Assembly (NCBI GenBank): GCA_017410065.1
Contig: JAFQRL010000029.1
Span: 1 to 35,502, forward strand
Origin: Clostridia bacterium
Lineage (GTDB): Bacteria; Bacillota; Clostridia; Oscillospirales; CAG-272
Length of the DNA stretch: 35,502 bases
Direction: 5' to 3'
In this document: positions 33,144-35,502 of the stretch, piece by piece
Layout of the letters: each line of letters starts with the position of its first letter
Position numbering within the stretch: the stretch's first letter is position 1
Notes under the pieces: generated by a model
What the model saw: only the letters and a program-made list of their open reading frames with translations
Told to the model about the DNA's origin: nothing
Database searches by the model: none
Made by a program: the position numbers and the translations under genes

Positions 33144-34226
33144 ATGGTTGAAGAAGTAAATGAATTTGATTTTGAAAACAGAATAGTTTCAAATGAATAC
33201 GATGATATACAGGACGGCGAGGTTGAAAACTGCCTGCGCCCGAAAACTCTTGAGGAATATATAGGTCAGGAGAAGGCAAAAACAAACCTCAAGGTATACA
33301 TTGAGAGCGCAAAGCTGAGAGGCGAGGCTCTCGATCACGTATTGCTCTACGGCCCTCCCGGCCTTGGAAAAACCACGCTTTCGTCGATCATTGCAAACGA
33401 GATGGGCGTTAATATTAGGACGACCTCGGGTCCCGCCATTGAAAAAGCGGGAGATCTTGCGGCGATCCTCACGAACCTTGCCCCCGGAGACGTGCTTTTC
33501 ATTGACGAGATCCACAGGCTCTCCCGCGTTGCCGAGGAGATCCTTTACCCCGCAATGGAGGATTACGCCATTGATATAATCATCGGCAAGGGTCCGAGCG
33601 CAAGAACAATACATATGCCCATACCGAAATTCACTCTAATTGGCGCAACGACCAGAGCGGGTCAGCTCACCACTCCCCTTCGCGATAGATTCGGAGTGCT
33701 TCTGAAGCTTGAGCTTTATTCGCCCGAGGAGCTTGCAACCATAGTTAAGCGTTCTGCAAAGATCCTGGAGATCGCCATTACGGAGGACGGCGCGCTTGCT
33801 ATCGCATCAAGATCTCGCGGAACACCAAGAATTGCAAACCGCCTTCTCAAGAGAATAAGAGATTTCGCTCTCGTTAAGGGAGACGGCACTATAACCTCCG
33901 AGATTGCCAACTACGCACTTGAAGCATTGGAGATAGATGAGCTCGGTCTCGACAATATAGATCGCCGTATGCTTGAGGCTATAATCAAATATTACGGCGG
34001 CGGACCTGTTGGAATCGATACTCTCGCCGCAACCATCGGCGAGGAGGCAATAACCATTGAGGACGTTTACGAGCCCTATCTTATGCAGATAGGCTTCCTT
34101 TCAAGGACTCCCCGCGGAAGATGCGTTACGAAGCTTGCATACGACCATCTCGATATCCCATTTGTTGTCGGCGCGGGCAATGCTTCTCAAGTCGCAGGAC
34201 AGAGAATGATGGATCTCGACAATTGA
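33144..34226 (+). CDS. ruvB: Holliday junction branch-migration ATPase RuvB
   Basis: 360 residues, an AAA+ hexameric motor that drives branch migration with RuvA. After an N-terminal extension of about 30 residues, [16 protein letters not shown] begins the standard protein. Walker [10 protein letters not shown] (near 70-78), Walker B FIDEIHRL (near 116-123), GATTRAG sensor 1 (near 170), and the C-terminal winged helix [16 protein letters not shown] (near 283-298) with RTPRGR (near 326) are intact. AGGAG precedes the ATG. The operon ends at a perfect terminator 18 bases after the stop. No ruvC is seen here, as in Firmicutes, which use RecU. Confidence 0.98.
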   Translation: MVEEVNEFDFENRIVSNEYDDIQDGEVENCLRPKTLEEYIGQEKAKTNLKVYIESAKLRGEALDHVLLYGPPGLGKTTLSSIIANEMGVNIRTTSGPAIEKAGDLAAILTNLAPGDVLFIDEIHRLSRVAEEILYPAMEDYAIDIIIGKGPSARTIHMPIPKFTLIGATTRAGQLTTPLRDRFGVLLKLELYSPEELATIVKRSAKILEIAITEDGALAIASRSRGTPRIANRLLKRIRDFALVKGDGTITSEIANYALEALEIDELGLDNIDRRMLEAIIKYYGGGPVGIDTLAATIGEEAITIEDVYEPYLMQIGFLSRTPRGRCVTKLAYDHLDIPFVVGAGNASQVAGQRMMDLDN

Positions 34227-34243
34227 CATTTCTCATATATTTT

Positions 34244-34277
34244 GAGCTCTCACGGCTTAATGTGAGAGCTCTTTTTT
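34244..34277 (+). terminator. Perfect intrinsic terminator of the ruv operon
   Basis: GAGCTCTCAC (34244-34253) and GTGAGAGCTC (34262-34271) with an eight-base loop and TTTTTT directly after. Confidence 0.95.
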
Positions 34278-34281
34278 ATTG

Positions 34282-34327
34282 AAAAAAGCCAAAAGCCTCA
34301 CGTCGCTTTGCGATAGAGCTCTTGGCT
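34282..34327 (-). terminator. Intrinsic terminator of rpe
   Basis: On the minus strand AGCCAAGAGC (34318-34327) pairs with GCTTTTGGCT (34287-34296; one mismatch) and an inner TCGC-AAA-GCGA hairpin (34303-34313), then TTTTTTC. It is a separate structure from the ruv terminator, so the convergent genes each have their own. The 60 bases from here to the rpe stop hold nothing else recognisable. Confidence 0.85.
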
Positions 34328-34390
34328 GTTTTCTATTTCTGCTTTGATTTTTTGCGCAGATTTTACATTTTTCGCGGTTTTATGTAGTGC

Positions 34391-35032
34391 TTATCTGAGG
34401 GCATCTATTGCCGCCTTACGGTCTGCCGCCCTAAATACGGAGCTTCCCGCAACAAGCACGTTTGCGCCCGCCTCAACGGTGAGCTTGGCTGTTTCGGGGT
34501 TGATGCCGCCGTCTACCTGAATATCAATATCAAGTCCGCGCCTTTCGATCTCTGCTCTCAATTCCTTGATCTTCGGGAGCATATCTGCCATAAACTTCTG
34601 ACCGCCGTATCCCGGCTCAACGGTCATAACGAGAACCATATCCAATTCATCAAGAAGATCGAACACGGCGGAAGCGGGAGTTGCGGGCTTGACGGATATT
34701 GCCGCCTTTGCGCCTGCTGCTCTGATCTCACGGAGGAGCGAGCGGGGATCGTCGCAAGCCTCTATATGGAAGGTAACGATATCTGCTCCCGCATCAATAA
34801 ATCTCTTTGCGTACTTCTCGGGATGAACGATCATAAGATGCACGTCGAAGATGATATTCGACTTGTTTCTTAAACATTCTATAACGGGCATACCAAAGGA
34901 CATATTAGCTACGAAAACGCCGTCCATTACGTCAAGGTGCGCCATCTCGGCGCCCGCCTTTTCGATCTCAACGACCTCGGATGCAAGATTTGAGAGGTCG
35001 GATGCAAGTACAGAAGGTGAAATTTTAATCAT
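34391..35032 (-). CDS. rpe: Ribulose-phosphate 3-epimerase
   Basis: 213 residues, a TIM-barrel metalloenzyme that interconverts ribulose 5-phosphate and xylulose 5-phosphate in the pentose phosphate pathway. Visible motifs are ISPSVLASDLSNL (4-16), AHLDVMDGVFVANMSFG (32-48, with metal and catalytic Asp), FDVHLMI (near 62), VMTVEPGYGGQKF (near 136-148) and IQVDGGINPET (near 171-181, catalytic Asp). It is complete and of normal length. GGAAAGGAA precedes the ATG. Confidence 0.98.
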   Translation of the reverse strand: MIKISPSVLASDLSNLASEVVEIEKAGAEMAHLDVMDGVFVANMSFGMPVIECLRNKSNIIFDVHLMIVHPEKYAKRFIDAGADIVTFHIEACDDPRSLLREIRAAGAKAAISVKPATPASAVFDLLDELDMVLVMTVEPGYGGQKFMADMLPKIKELRAEIERRGLDIDIQVDGGINPETAKLTVEAGANVLVAGSSVFRAADRKAAIDALR

Positions 35033-35268
35033 TTTGAGTTCCTTTCCCTGTCACTTCTTTAATGTAGTTAATTTAATTTTCATTTAGTGACATAAGTTAA
35101 TATTTACCATAAAATAATATAGAGCCAAGGCTCACGGCACGGAGGGCGGCGGTGACATCAAAGCTAAGGACGTATGAGAATGTGCCGCTTTTCTGCCGTT
35201 TATGATTGGGGTGCTTCCGATGCCTTTTGCGGGCTATGCTCACACACAGGCTCGGCTTGCTCCCCTTA
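35033..35268 (-). other. Intergenic region rpe-ispF with protein-like open frame
   Basis: On the minus strand a frame from a TTG at 35288 to a stop at 35097 (63 codons) has a protein-like tail (SGTFSYVLSFDVTAALRAVS) but no ribosome-binding site and no family I can name. GAGCC-AA-GGCTC forms a small hairpin at 35122-35133, and TGTCACT (35049-35055) / AGTGACA (35086-35092) is an inverted repeat in the rpe upstream region. I do not call a gene; it may be a dispersed repeat or a gene remnant. Confidence 0.35.
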
Positions 35269-35502
35269 TCATTTTTCTTTATAGACAAGGGCTACGGCGT
35301 GGGCAGCCGCACCCTCCATATTTCCTGTAAAGCCAAGCTTCTCCTCGGTGGTTGCTTTAACGTTTACTCTATCTCTCGTGATGCTGAGGGCAGAAGCGAT
35401 ATTTTCCGACATTTTATCAACGTACGGCGCAACCTTCGGCTTCTGCATAACGAGAGTTATATCCACGTTTGAGACCGCATAGCCTCTTTCGGCAACAAGA
35501 GC
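35269..35502 (-). CDS. ispF: 2-C-methyl-D-erythritol 2,4-cyclodiphosphate synthase, C-terminal part
   Basis: The frame enters from the right edge, so only the last 77 residues are present. They read ALVAERGYAVSNVDITLVMQ, then KPKVAPYVDKM and KATTEEKLGFTGNMEGAAAH, all diagnostic of IspF. The KATT-EKLGF-G block forms the substrate and zinc-site region at the trimer interface. IspF works in the non-mevalonate isoprenoid pathway, which also feeds the undecaprenyl carrier recycled by UppP. The apparent start inside the window is only an internal GTG. It could be the end of an IspDF fusion; the window cannot tell. Confidence 0.93.
   Translation of the reverse strand, partial: ALVAERGYAVSNVDITLVMQKPKVAPYVDKMSENIASALSITRDRVNVKATTEEKLGFTGNMEGAAAHAVALVYKEK

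Overview
This window looks like chromosomal core sequence from an anaerobic, endospore-forming member of the Clostridia (Firmicutes). The evidence is gene content: spoIIGA-sigE, a ClpE-type unfoldase, a DUF951 protein, WhiA, a DnaE with an N-terminal PHP domain, the dnaG-rpoD operon, and the clostridial run nusB / TsaD-like / xseA / xseB / tlyA / nadK / argR / recN. Intergenic DNA is AT-rich with near-consensus sigma-A promoters. The species cannot be named from sequence alone; a gut clostridial lineage is an inference. No tRNA, rRNA, CRISPR array, transposase or phage gene was found.

Layout, left to right. 1-348 is non-coding: a chain of small hairpins interleaved with four copies of GATTTCAT, plus a larger terminator-like hairpin. 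349-2442 (minus) holds uppP and a U32 peptidase/tRNA-hydroxylation-type protein. 2545-3645 (minus) is a two-domain FkbM methyltransferase. 3754-4092 (plus) is a HIT protein, convergent with rplS and sharing a bidirectional terminator with it. 4718-8154 (minus) is a compact exopolysaccharide-type phospho-regulatory operon: lipoprotein, Wzz-like membrane adaptor, BY-kinase and PHP phosphatase, with no glycosyltransferase in the window. 8313-13105 (minus) is hflX-yigZ-dnaG-rpoD. 13171-13380 is rpmE with its own promoter and terminator. 13515-15084 is spoIIGA-sigE.

15403-19273 (minus) is cvpA-clpE-mrp, with its own promoter and a strong terminator. 19382-24758 (minus) is murB-whiA-dnaE. 24809-31447 (minus) is the nusB-to-recN operon, driven by a consensus promoter at 31484-31512. 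31768-34226 (plus) is a membrane protein, a DUF951 protein, ruvA and ruvB, ending in a perfect terminator. 34391-35032 (minus) is rpe, and the right edge cuts through ispF.

The genes mainly serve replication and repair (dnaG, dnaE, recN, xseAB, ruvAB), transcription (rpoD, sigE, nusB, argR), translation and RNA modification (rplS, rpmE, hflX, tlyA, U32), the cell envelope (uppP, murB, BY-kinase module), protein quality control (clpE) and metabolism (nadK, rpe, ispF, mrp). I did not find a clearly new biological system. The best leads are the left-edge repeat/hairpin array, the regulatory-only BY-kinase operon with a lipoprotein in front, a SpoIIGA with an altered active-site triplet, the absence of rapZ/yvcK between murB and whiA, and two odd intergenic segments (31581-31638 and 35097-35288).
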